Both the position numbers and the translations under genes were made by a program. From positions 1-9,738 of the forward strand of contig DLXG01000115.1 of assembly GCA_003448875.1 (NCBI GenBank): 9,738 bases of DNA, given 5' to 3'. Shown one piece after another: positions 1 to 5,157 of this stretch; position 1 is the first letter of the stretch; every line of letters begins with the position of its first letter. The notes beneath the pieces were generated by a model that had not been told where the DNA came from, did not search any database, and saw only the letters and a program-made list of their open reading frames with translations. Source of the DNA: Anaerolineaceae bacterium. Its GTDB lineage: Bacteria; Chloroflexota; Anaerolineae; Anaerolineales; Anaerolineaceae.

Positions 1-84
1 GGCCGGAGCTACCCCAACGACCATCGGGCGGGCTTCCATCATATTTTCTACAGCCTTCTTATTGGCTTCTTCAATATTGATCAT
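1..84 (-). CDS. ylbE: DUF1116 / YlbE (AllG)-like protein, N-terminal fragment
   Basis: The minus strand from the ATG at 84 stays open to the window edge and gives 28 residues, starting MINIEEANKKAVENMMEARP and continuing MVVGVAPA. This matches my recollection of the N-terminus of DUF1116 proteins (YlbE), which normally run beyond 400 residues, so nearly all of the gene lies outside. A GGAGG at 91-95 sits 6 nt before the ATG. The start is 39 nt after the fdrA stop on the same strand, so the two are almost certainly cotranscribed. In Escherichia coli the homologue AllG acts with AllF (FdrA) and AllH (YlbF) as oxamate carbamoyltransferase, making carbamoyl phosphate for ATP synthesis by carbamate kinase. 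That role is transferred from the family, not shown here. Identification rests on a short N-terminus and the fdrA context. Confidence 0.8.
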   Translation of the reverse strand, partial: MINIEEANKKAVENMMEARPMVVGVAPA

Positions 85-123
85 ATCGCTCCTCCAAATG
101 AATTATCGCCAAACCCGACTCTG

Positions 124-1863
124 TTACCCGGCGGATGAGAGCTTCTTCATCCGTTCCAAAATTCCGGCCAGCTTCTCGTTGCCGCCCGCCGGTGGACGCC
201 AATCCACATGCACTACGGCGGTCTCCTGAGCAGTCAGGTTTTCGGCAAACGATTCCAAACCGACATTAAAGGCCTTGACCGGCTTCTTCAGCACATCCAG
301 GTCAACCGGCTTGGCCATCGGGCGTTCTTCTTCGGCGGACTGATTGAGTGCCTGAATGATTTGCCCGGCATAACGCACAGCGGCTTCATTGCTGGTTTCA
401 ACCCAGGCACCACCGCGTTTCAACTGACGGATCTGATGGCTGAGTTTTTGCGGGTCTTCTTCAGTACCGGTGCAAACGACCACCACTTCGAGATAACGTC
501 CGGCTTTTTCGGCCTTGGCTTTGGCCTCGGCGATGGCAGGGCCTAATTCACTGGCCGGGTCGGGGTGTGAACCAAAACCGATCACCACATCCAGTAGAAT
601 AACGGCTACTTCCGGATCATCGGCCTCTTCCATCAGCCGGCGGATGCGCAGGTCGTTATCCATCATCGGGTGCAAACGCCCTACCGTGAACTCATCCTCG
701 CCGAGATCTACAATCGTGTGTTCCACGCTGACCAGCGAGTCCTTCAATTTGTTTTCTTTGTTAATCGGTGCATTGGCATACACCTTGGGCACATACTCGG
801 TCAGCAAGTGCTGAGCCTCATAAGCCAGCGTGCCGCCGGAGAACAGACCACGCAGGTATTTTTGTCCGGGCGCAAAACGGGAAATCGGCAGTTCGGGTTC
901 GGGCTCCAACTCCGGTGGGTTCTTGGCCAGTTCCACCGCCATTGCTGCCGCATCATCCAGCCCGGAGGCAAAGAACAAATTGCCAACCCGGCGGGAAATG
1001 GGTGTGCGCCCGATGAAGTTCACCACCACCGGTTTGCCGGCCTTGCGCGCCACCCGCAGCACCTGATCGGCTACTTTGGGAGAAGGCGGTTTGGAAACCA
1101 GCACAATTACCTTGGTGTCCGGATCACGGCTGAGCGCATCCAACCCCATCAGGAAGGTTACCCCGCCCACTTTTTCGGAAAGATCGCGCCCGCCGGTGCC
1201 GATGCCAAAGGTCATACCACCGCCCAGCTGATCAATGCGCGAGGCAACCTGCTGCAAGCCGGTGCCGGCAGCTGCCACCACGCCAATCGGTCCGCGTCGG
1301 ACTTTGTTGGCAAAGCCCAGCCCGATTCCATTGATCATGGCCGTGCCGCAATCCGGCCCCATCACCAGCAAGCCTTTTTGGGCAGCCTCTGCTTTTAAAG
1401 AAATTTCCTCTTCAACGGGTACGTTATCGCTGAAGAGGAAAACATGCTTGTTAAGCCTTAATGCTTCGCGGGCAACACCGGCAGCGTAGCGGCCTGCCAC
1501 CGAAATCAATACCCAGTTAGCATCCGGCATCATGCTTTGGGCGCCTTCCAGACTGCGTGGCCGATAGTCCTGTTGAATGCTGGATTTGCGCGCCGAAAGC
1601 AGTTCGTCCACTCGCTGCAGAGCATCGCCGGCAGATTTTTCATCACCCGCCCGCACGACAATCACCAGATCATTTTCTTTGGCCTGCTCAACTTCCGGCG
1701 TAACCAGATTAACCCGCATGAGCAGTTCTTTGTTGGTGGGGGTACCCATAATCACGCCGGCATCTTCGACGCCGGGCAAATCAGCCAGTGAACGCTGTAA
1801 CTGCATCAGTACTGCCGAGTCGTAATAAACACCGCTGCGAATTTCAGCCTTAATTACGCTCAT
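124..1863 (-). CDS. fdrA: FdrA (AllF)-like acyl-CoA synthetase-fold protein, oxamate carbamoyltransferase subunit
   Basis: This 579-residue cytosolic protein has the FdrA N-terminus (MSVIKAEIRSGVYYDSAVLM) and the succinyl-CoA synthetase-like architecture of the family. A nucleotide/CoA-binding region includes GPDCGTAMINGIGLGF at about 169-184 and VVAAAGTGLQQVASRIDQLGG at about 195-215. A second ligase-CoA-like domain starts near FSGGTLAYEAQ (341-351), with VILLDVVIGFGSHPDP at about 421-436. The C-terminal segment (530-560, ending VDWRPPAGGN) is also typical. E. coli FdrA is about 555 residues, so this copy is full length. It pairs with the DUF1116 gene 39 nt downstream, as in the E. coli allFGH genes whose products form oxamate carbamoyltransferase at the end of anaerobic allantoin degradation; that function is inferred. 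AGGAG at 1870-1874, 6 nt from the ATG, supports the start. Transcription probably begins near 2086 (promoter 2093-2121), leaving a structured leader of about 220 nt. Confidence 0.9.
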   Translation of the reverse strand: MSVIKAEIRSGVYYDSAVLMQLQRSLADLPGVEDAGVIMGTPTNKELLMRVNLVTPEVEQAKENDLVIVVRAGDEKSAGDALQRVDELLSARKSSIQQDYRPRSLEGAQSMMPDANWVLISVAGRYAAGVAREALRLNKHVFLFSDNVPVEEEISLKAEAAQKGLLVMGPDCGTAMINGIGLGFANKVRRGPIGVVAAAGTGLQQVASRIDQLGGGMTFGIGTGGRDLSEKVGGVTFLMGLDALSRDPDTKVIVLVSKPPSPKVADQVLRVARKAGKPVVVNFIGRTPISRRVGNLFFASGLDDAAAMAVELAKNPPELEPEPELPISRFAPGQKYLRGLFSGGTLAYEAQHLLTEYVPKVYANAPINKENKLKDSLVSVEHTIVDLGEDEFTVGRLHPMMDNDLRIRRLMEEADDPEVAVILLDVVIGFGSHPDPASELGPAIAEAKAKAEKAGRYLEVVVVCTGTEEDPQKLSHQIRQLKRGGAWVETSNEAAVRYAGQIIQALNQSAEEERPMAKPVDLDVLKKPVKAFNVGLESFAENLTAQETAVVHVDWRPPAGGNEKLAGILERMKKLSSAG

Positions 1864-1885
1864 TTTTTACTCCTGTCATTGAAAT

Positions 1886-1935
1886 CGCTCAACCCAGCCG
1901 AGGCAAAAAGCCAATCGGCCGATTTGGATTGAGCG
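1886..1935 (-). promoter_or_regulatory. Large leader stem-loop just upstream of fdrA
   Basis: On the minus strand the 11-nt arm at 1935-1925 (CGCTCAATCCA) pairs with 1896-1886 (TGGGTTGAGCG), with one G-U pair and no mismatch. Inside, GCCGA (1919-1915) pairs with TCGGC (1901-1897), and GGC pairs with GCC around a TTTTT loop. A 5-nt bulge and a 2-nt bulge interrupt the helix. The 50-nt hairpin ends about 11 nt before the fdrA Shine-Dalgarno. No U-tract follows its 3' arm, so it does not look like a terminator. It could modulate translation initiation, bind a protein or stabilise the mRNA. The pairing is read directly from sequence; any function is inference. Confidence 0.6.
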
Positions 1936-1954
1936 TTGAACGAAAATAAATAAT

Positions 1955-1980
1955 CCATCTTCAGGTTTTGACTGAAATGG
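1955..1980 (-). promoter_or_regulatory. Second hairpin in fdrA leader
   Basis: On the minus strand CCATTTCAG (1980-1972) pairs with CTGAA-G-ATGG (1964-1955), with one bulged G and a 7-nt loop. It lies about 20 nt upstream of the larger hairpin at 1886-1935, inside the predicted 5' leader of fdrA. I recognise no known riboswitch consensus. It may be part of a larger structured leader. Confidence 0.45.
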
Positions 1981-2072
1981 AAATTTTTCTTGTGAGGGTG
2001 GAGATTGGAATAAGTTTTTCGATCGTGCGAGGGCACCGAAGAACTCAGTCGAGATCTGCTTGGGGAATAAAT

Positions 2073-2090
2073 GTTGGACAACTGACAATT
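2073..2090 (-). promoter_or_regulatory. Candidate operator at fdrA transcription start
   Basis: On the minus strand, AATTGTC (2090-2084) is followed directly by AGTTGTC (2083-2077), a tandem near-repeat. The overlapping GTTG-TC-CAAC (2082-2073) is a small inverted repeat. It covers the predicted transcription start, just downstream of the -10 box, where a repressor would block initiation. AATTGTC also occurs twice upstream of the GNAT-like gene's promoter at 3175-3193. Function is inferred from position only. Confidence 0.35.
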
Positions 2091-2092
2091 CG

Positions 2093-2121
2093 AGTATATC
2101 ACTTTGAAAAACCAGAGTCAA
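2093..2121 (-). promoter_or_regulatory. Sigma-70-type promoter for fdrA
   Basis: On the minus strand the -35 box TTGACT (2121-2116) is followed by a 17-bp spacer and the -10 box TATACT (2098-2093). Both hexamers match the consensus at five of six positions. Predicted initiation is near 2086, about 220 nt before the fdrA ATG. This lets fdrA be transcribed independently of the GNAT-like gene upstream, consistent with the stem-loop at 2151-2193 between them. Confidence 0.75.
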
Positions 2122-2150
2122 TCTGTCCTTGTGAGGGTAGAGGATCGCTT

Positions 2151-2193
2151 TTCACCGGCCTGACCCGCCCCCAATCGGTTCAGGCCGGTTGAA
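2151..2193 (-). terminator. GC-rich stem-loop downstream of GNAT-like gene
   Basis: ACCGGCCTGA (2154-2163) and TCAGGCCGGT (2180-2189) form a perfect 10-bp inverted repeat with a 16-nt loop. Three more pairs form if base 2190 is bulged (TTC at 2151-2153 with GAA at 2191-2193). It starts 17 nt after the stop of the gene ending at 2210. On the minus strand it is followed by GAAAAGCG, not a U-run, so it may be a 3'-end processing or stability hairpin or a weak terminator. Confidence 0.55.
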
Positions 2194-2209
2194 TTCAGCG
2201 CGAAAACCT

Positions 2210-2935
2210 TTAAAGTTCCAAATTTTCCGGAACGCGCAGCACCGCATTGGCTTTGCGTACTTCTTCCGGTACATCAAAGTTGAGGTCGTTGCCGACCGCA
2301 TCCACCAGATACTGCTTGAGTTGCAGGTTCCAGTGATCCTGACTCACATAAAAGACTTTGGCACCACCCAGTTCATGCTGATATTCCGGCCACGGCTTGG
2401 TCGGCTGCGCCATCGCCAGACCGGCCATGCGCCAGCCGTTGTAACTTTCAAAGGTAGACCACCACTCTTTGGCTTTGCAGATTTCCATGGCATAGTAGGT
2501 CTTGGCATAGTACATCGCCCAGCCTACCCGCCCGCGGCGAGAAAAGGCCATGGTGTGCAGGCTGATTGCTAAATCTTTATTCCAGAATCGTCCGTTGGCA
2601 AAGCCAACAAATTCACCATCAATTAAGCCGAGAATGGTGAAGGCATCCTTAATGCGTTTGCGCTTAACCGCCAGAATTTCGCCATAGACACGCACACCCA
2701 CAATATCATAAAAATCTTTTTCAACCTTCATCACCCGCTCCATGAACGACAGCAGGGTGGGAATATCTTCCTCGGTCATCGAGCGGAGATACAGGGTACG
2801 GCCGTCTTTGAGCAGGAAGGTGGCTTCCGGCCAGGGCGGCAACTGCATGGGATAACCCTGCAAAATCGCCTCAACTTCGCCAACGTCAATGGTTAAGGTA
2901 TCCACAGATACGGGAGTTGGGGGAGTAAGTTTCAT
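2210..2935 (-). CDS. GNAT-fold N-acetyltransferase-like protein
   Basis: This 241-residue protein looks like a divergent GNAT acetyltransferase. After a 45-residue N-terminal extension, TLYLRSMTEEDIPTLLSFM (47-65) resembles GNAT strand 1 and helix 1. ILGLIDGEFVGFANGRFW (101-118) fits the central strands. AISLHTMAFSRRGRVGWAMYY (123-143) fits the strand followed by the acetyl-CoA loop, although the usual Q/RxxGxG/A is degenerate (GRVGWA at 135-140, Gly in place of Gln/Arg). WWSTFESYNGWRMAGLAM (158-175) fits the fifth strand and following helix. The substrate is unknown. AAGGAG at 2944-2949, 8 nt from the ATG, supports the start, and a strong promoter lies at 3120-3148. The position upstream of fdrA on the same strand suggests a link to the oxamate/ureide pathway, but fdrA has its own promoter, so the link is only contextual. 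Confidence 0.65.
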   Translation of the reverse strand: MKLTPPTPVSVDTLTIDVGEVEAILQGYPMQLPPWPEATFLLKDGRTLYLRSMTEEDIPTLLSFMERVMKVEKDFYDIVGVRVYGEILAVKRKRIKDAFTILGLIDGEFVGFANGRFWNKDLAISLHTMAFSRRGRVGWAMYYAKTYYAMEICKAKEWWSTFESYNGWRMAGLAMAQPTKPWPEYQHELGGAKVFYVSQDHWNLQLKQYLVDAVGNDLNFDVPEEVRKANAVLRVPENLEL

Positions 2936-2963
2936 CTGGTTTGCTCCTTAAAAAGTGGGATTA

Positions 2964-2978
2964 ATGGAAGGTTTCCAT
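2964..2978. promoter_or_regulatory. Perfect inverted repeat ATGGAA-N3-TTCCAT in GNAT-like gene leader
   Basis: ATGGAA (2964-2969) and TTCCAT (2973-2978) form a perfect 6-bp inverted repeat with a 3-nt spacer, 15 nt upstream of the Shine-Dalgarno of the gene starting at 2935. A related half site, ATGGAAAC, lies at 3009-3016. It could be an operator or a small RNA hairpin adjacent to the ribosome binding site. Confidence 0.35.
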
Positions 2979-3022
2979 CCTCTCATCGCTTTTGGGCAAT
3001 TTTGAGAAATGGAAACAAAACA

Positions 3023-3054
3023 ACCCGCAAGGCTTTTATACCTGCTGGACGGGT
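3023..3054 (-). promoter_or_regulatory. Possible hairpin in GNAT-like gene leader
   Basis: On the minus strand ACCC (3054-3051) can pair with GGGT (3026-3023), and GCAGG (3045-3041) with CCTTGC (3032-3027) with one bulge, around a TATAAAAG loop. It falls within the roughly 177-nt untranslated leader predicted from the promoter at 3120-3148. The helix is interrupted and of modest strength. Confidence 0.3.
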
Positions 3055-3119
3055 CTTACTAATGAATTGTTGCAAAAAATGGTAGTGCTTTATGAAGCTG
3101 TGTAGGGTGAAGTAATTTT

Positions 3120-3148
3120 ATTATAGCCAATCCAAAATAGTCAGTCAA
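3120..3148 (-). promoter_or_regulatory. Sigma-70-type promoter for the GNAT-like gene
   Basis: On the minus strand TTGACT (3148-3143), a 17-bp spacer and a perfect TATAAT (3125-3120) form a near-ideal promoter. Initiation near 3112 leaves about 177 nt of leader before the ATG at 2935. The intergenic region 2936-3214 otherwise holds the inverted repeat at 2964-2978, a possible leader hairpin, and the AATTGTC repeats upstream at 3175-3193. Confidence 0.8.
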
Positions 3149-3174
3149 TAACACTTGTAATTACAGCGGCGGAT

Positions 3175-3193
3175 AATTGTCATACAAATTGTC
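3175..3193. promoter_or_regulatory. Direct repeat AATTGTC-N5-AATTGTC upstream of promoter
   Basis: AATTGTC occurs at 3175-3181 and 3187-3193 on the plus strand, 12 bp apart start to start and centred about 70 bp upstream of the predicted initiation site of the GNAT-like gene. A third copy, in the other orientation, overlaps the fdrA initiation site at 2084-2090. This is a candidate binding site for a regulator shared by the two promoters. Confidence 0.35.
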
Positions 3194-3214
3194 GGCTATG
3201 CGCTAAAGAGCGAA

Positions 3215-3850
3215 TCAACGCTGTCCCAATTTTTTCTCGATGATCTCACTTAAATAATCCAGCGGAGGAGGGCCGATGATCTTTTCGCCGTTCAGCCAGA
3301 AGGCCGGAGTGGTGCTAAAGCCATGTTCCCCCGCCCGGCGCATGTCAAACTCCACCTTGCGGCGTATTTCGTTTCCATCCAGACATTGATTAAAGGTGTC
3401 CATATCCAACCCCAGCCGCGAGGCATAGGTTTTCAAAGCATCTACACCTAACCCCAATTCCGCCTCGAACAGAAGGGCATTGTATTCCCAAAATCGCCCC
3501 TGGTTATGGGCACATTGACCAGCCTCAGCCGCCTTGATCGAAGCCGTGCTGCGCCGGGCATTATCCCGCCAGATAAACCGTATCTGATCAGGGTAGCGCT
3601 CCAACAAACCCTCGCGCACCTGTGCGCGATGCCATACACGACAGGCCTCACAGGCGTAGTCGCCATATTCGATTAACACAATCGGAGCGTCAGGACTGCC
3701 CAGCGCCGGGTCATCCAGCAGTCGTTCCTCCGCCACTTCTGGATGATTCGGCCCGGGTAACAGTAAAACAACCAGCAACAACGCAGCAATCAAGACTCCG
3801 ATTAGAAGCGCCGAATTATTCTTCAAATCACTCGTAACCAAGGGGAACAT
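3215..3850 (-). CDS. DsbA-family thiol:disulfide oxidoreductase, membrane-anchored or exported
   Basis: This 211-residue protein has an N-terminal hydrophobic segment (about 13-32, SALLIGVLIAALLLVVLLLP) acting as a signal anchor or signal peptide. A DsbA/Thioredoxin_4-type domain follows. The active site is CEAC at 67-70, after VLIEYGDYACEAC, and the cis-proline loop is STTPAF (179-184, Pro182). The domain inserts a helical region that carries two further cysteines (Cys113, Cys156), as in several Gram-positive and actinobacterial DsbA/BdbD-like proteins. It probably forms or isomerises disulfides in extracytoplasmic proteins. No DsbB or VKOR partner is visible in the window. AGGAG at 3856-3860, 5 nt before the ATG, supports the start. 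The gene is divergent from the transporter operon. Past the stop only a weak CGCT/AGCG hairpin (3201-3212) is present, with no convincing terminator. Confidence 0.88.
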   Translation of the reverse strand: MFPLVTSDLKNNSALLIGVLIAALLLVVLLLPGPNHPEVAEERLLDDPALGSPDAPIVLIEYGDYACEACRVWHRAQVREGLLERYPDQIRFIWRDNARRSTASIKAAEAGQCAHNQGRFWEYNALLFEAELGLGVDALKTYASRLGLDMDTFNQCLDGNEIRRKVEFDMRRAGEHGFSTTPAFWLNGEKIIGPPPLDYLSEIIEKKLGQR

Positions 3851-3899
3851 TTTTTCTCCTAAACCTTAAGCCGCCAACCGCAACTCTCTGCTAGATAAC

Positions 3900-3915
3900 C
3901 CTGCTACTTCGCAGG
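3900..3915. promoter_or_regulatory. Palindrome CCTGC-N6-GCAGG in the divergent intergenic region
   Basis: CCTGC (3900-3904) and GCAGG (3911-3915) form a perfect 5-bp inverted repeat with a 6-bp spacer, 28 bp upstream of the TTGACA box of the transporter operon. The length and symmetry suit a dimeric winged-helix regulator, and the first gene of the operon encodes one. I see no convincing promoter for the divergent gene at 3850, although this site would lie close to it too. Confidence 0.4.
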
Positions 3916-3943
3916 TGGATGAGATTTGAATTCGAGTTACCCA

Positions 3944-3971
3944 TTGACAAAATCAACACAGTCCATAAAAT
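3944..3971 (+). promoter_or_regulatory. Promoter of the regulator-ABC transporter operon
   Basis: A perfect -35 TTGACA (3944-3949), a 16-bp spacer and TAAAAT (3966-3971, five of six matches) predict initiation around 3978, only about 25 nt before the ATG at 4003. There is therefore no room for a TPP or FMN riboswitch, which are common ahead of similar transporters. Confidence 0.6.
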
Positions 3972-4002
3972 TATACCTAAGTTCAGTTATTAAAACCATA
4001 AA

Positions 4003-5157
4003 ATGCAAAACGATTCGCTGGTCACAACTGCTGTGCGTACTTTACGGCTGGTGGAGTTGTTCCTCAGCCATCCCGAAGGCCTCACCCCCCAGGAGATTTT
4101 GCCTCATCTGGGTATTTCGCGGGGGGCACTGTTTTTACTTCTGCGTACCCTGAAAAACACCGGCTACCTTGAACAGAGTGAACGGCGCGGGCGTTACCGT
4201 GCCGGCCCGCGACTGGTAGCCTGGCGTACCACCAGCAGTGAGTTTCATCAAACCCTGATGGATGCCTTCTACCAGGAAACTCGCCATCACCCCTGCCCGG
4301 AAACGTTGCTCATCGGTGTGCCGGCTGCCCAGGGAGTTCTGGTGCTGGCTCAGGTAGAAAGCCGCCAGACGGTACGCAGCGCCTACCCGCTCGGCGAAGT
4401 GCTTACCGCCAGCAAAGCCGCCGAGCAGATATTTCATACTCCGCCTTCAACCACCATCATTCAAAACGGTTATGTCATCGAGGTCAATCCTGAGGTGATC
4501 GAACTGGCTTTGCCGATCTGCCCGGATGGGGTTCATCCACAGGCTGCCCTGCTGCTGAGCGCGCCGGCATTCCGCTGGACGGAGGAAACTCTGATAAACC
4601 AGTGGCTGGCGGAACTGCGCGCACTGGCAGCCCGCCTCTCCTATCGTCTGGGAGCCACTACCTACACCCCCTATCAGGTCTTCCCGGTTGCCGGGCTGAG
4701 CCCCGAAGCGCCGCTTACCCCCTCGGAAATCCGTAAGTTTCTGCAAGGCCCATGGACGGCCCGTCTGGCCTGCCTGCGCCCGGATGGCAAACCGCATGTC
4801 ATCCCTGTCTGGCAGGAATGGGACGGCAACGCCTTTTACCTGATTGCCTGGCAGGGTTCGATGTGGGCCGAGTACCTGCTCAACAACCCGGAAGCCTCGC
4901 TGACCATTGACGAACCTTGGCCGCCTCTCCGCCGTGTTTCGGCACGGGGGAAGGCAGAAGCCCTGCCGTATGCTAAAGATGATCCGCGCCTGTCCGATTT
5001 GCTTCAGCGCCTCTCTCAACGCTATCTGGGAGATGCGTCGCTCTCTCCCTCTGGCGATCAGATTCAACAGGTCTTTCAAATCATCCCCGAATCGTTGCGC
5101 GGCTGGAAAGGATTGCTGACCGCCACCCCACGGAAGAACGAACCCAACGGCCAATGA
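4003..5157 (+). CDS. IclR-type winged-helix regulator fused to a PNPOx-like FMN split-barrel domain
   Basis: This 384-residue protein has three parts. Residues 6-66 form an IclR-like winged helix (LVTTAVRTLRLVELFLSHPE, then TPQEILPHLGISRGALFLLL as helix-turn-helix, and YLEQSERRGRYRAG as wing). Residues 75-215 resemble a shortened IclR effector region (for example LLIGVPAAQGVLVLAQVESR at 102-121). Residues 238-370 look like a pyridoxamine-phosphate-oxidase-like split barrel: TARLACLRPDGKPHVIPVW at 252-270, DGNAFYLIAW at 274-283, then NPEASLTID and RVSARGKAEAL. Classic IclR proteins are about 250 residues and lack the last domain. It is first in the transporter operon and overlaps the ATPase gene by ATGA, so it is likely a local regulator responding to the transported ligand or a flavin/B6 cofactor; that is inference. 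The ATG at 4003 has no Shine-Dalgarno, yet an in-frame stop at 3991 and the domain start leave no upstream alternative. Confidence 0.8.
   Translation: MQNDSLVTTAVRTLRLVELFLSHPEGLTPQEILPHLGISRGALFLLLRTLKNTGYLEQSERRGRYRAGPRLVAWRTTSSEFHQTLMDAFYQETRHHPCPETLLIGVPAAQGVLVLAQVESRQTVRSAYPLGEVLTASKAAEQIFHTPPSTTIIQNGYVIEVNPEVIELALPICPDGVHPQAALLLSAPAFRWTEETLINQWLAELRALAARLSYRLGATTYTPYQVFPVAGLSPEAPLTPSEIRKFLQGPWTARLACLRPDGKPHVIPVWQEWDGNAFYLIAWQGSMWAEYLLNNPEASLTIDEPWPPLRRVSARGKAEALPYAKDDPRLSDLLQRLSQRYLGDASLSPSGDQIQQVFQIIPESLRGWKGLLTATPRKNEPNGQ

Larger units (their letters stand above)
1989..2138. repeat. Pair of perfect 11-bp direct repeats (CTTGTGAGGGT)
   Basis: CTTGTGAGGGT occurs at 1989-1999 and again at 2128-2138 on the plus strand, both followed by a purine-rich GGAG or AGAG. 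Read in the direction of fdrA transcription (ACCCTCACAAG), one copy lies 7 bp upstream of the -35 box at 2116-2121. The other lies about 90 nt into the predicted leader. The arrangement would suit a regulator binding at two sites with DNA looping, but an accidental repeat cannot be excluded. Confidence 0.4.

Noticed and set aside
670..1398. Long open frame (242 codons) on the plus strand
   Set aside because: It is antisense to fdrA, has low-complexity His/Gln/Arg-rich composition and no ribosome binding site; it is a by-product of GC-rich codon use in fdrA.
1860..2121. Two 80-codon minus-strand frames and a plus-strand frame in the fdrA leader
   Set aside because: No Shine-Dalgarno, no family resemblance and mutual overlap; the region is better explained as an untranslated structured leader.
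3201..3212. CGCT-AAAG-AGCG hairpin after the DsbA-like gene
   Set aside because: Only 4 bp and no U-run; too weak to call a terminator.
4447..5154. 235-codon minus-strand frame opposite the regulator gene
   Set aside because: Mirror frame of a well-supported gene, with Arg/Gln/Gly-rich sequence typical of antisense frames and no recognisable domain.
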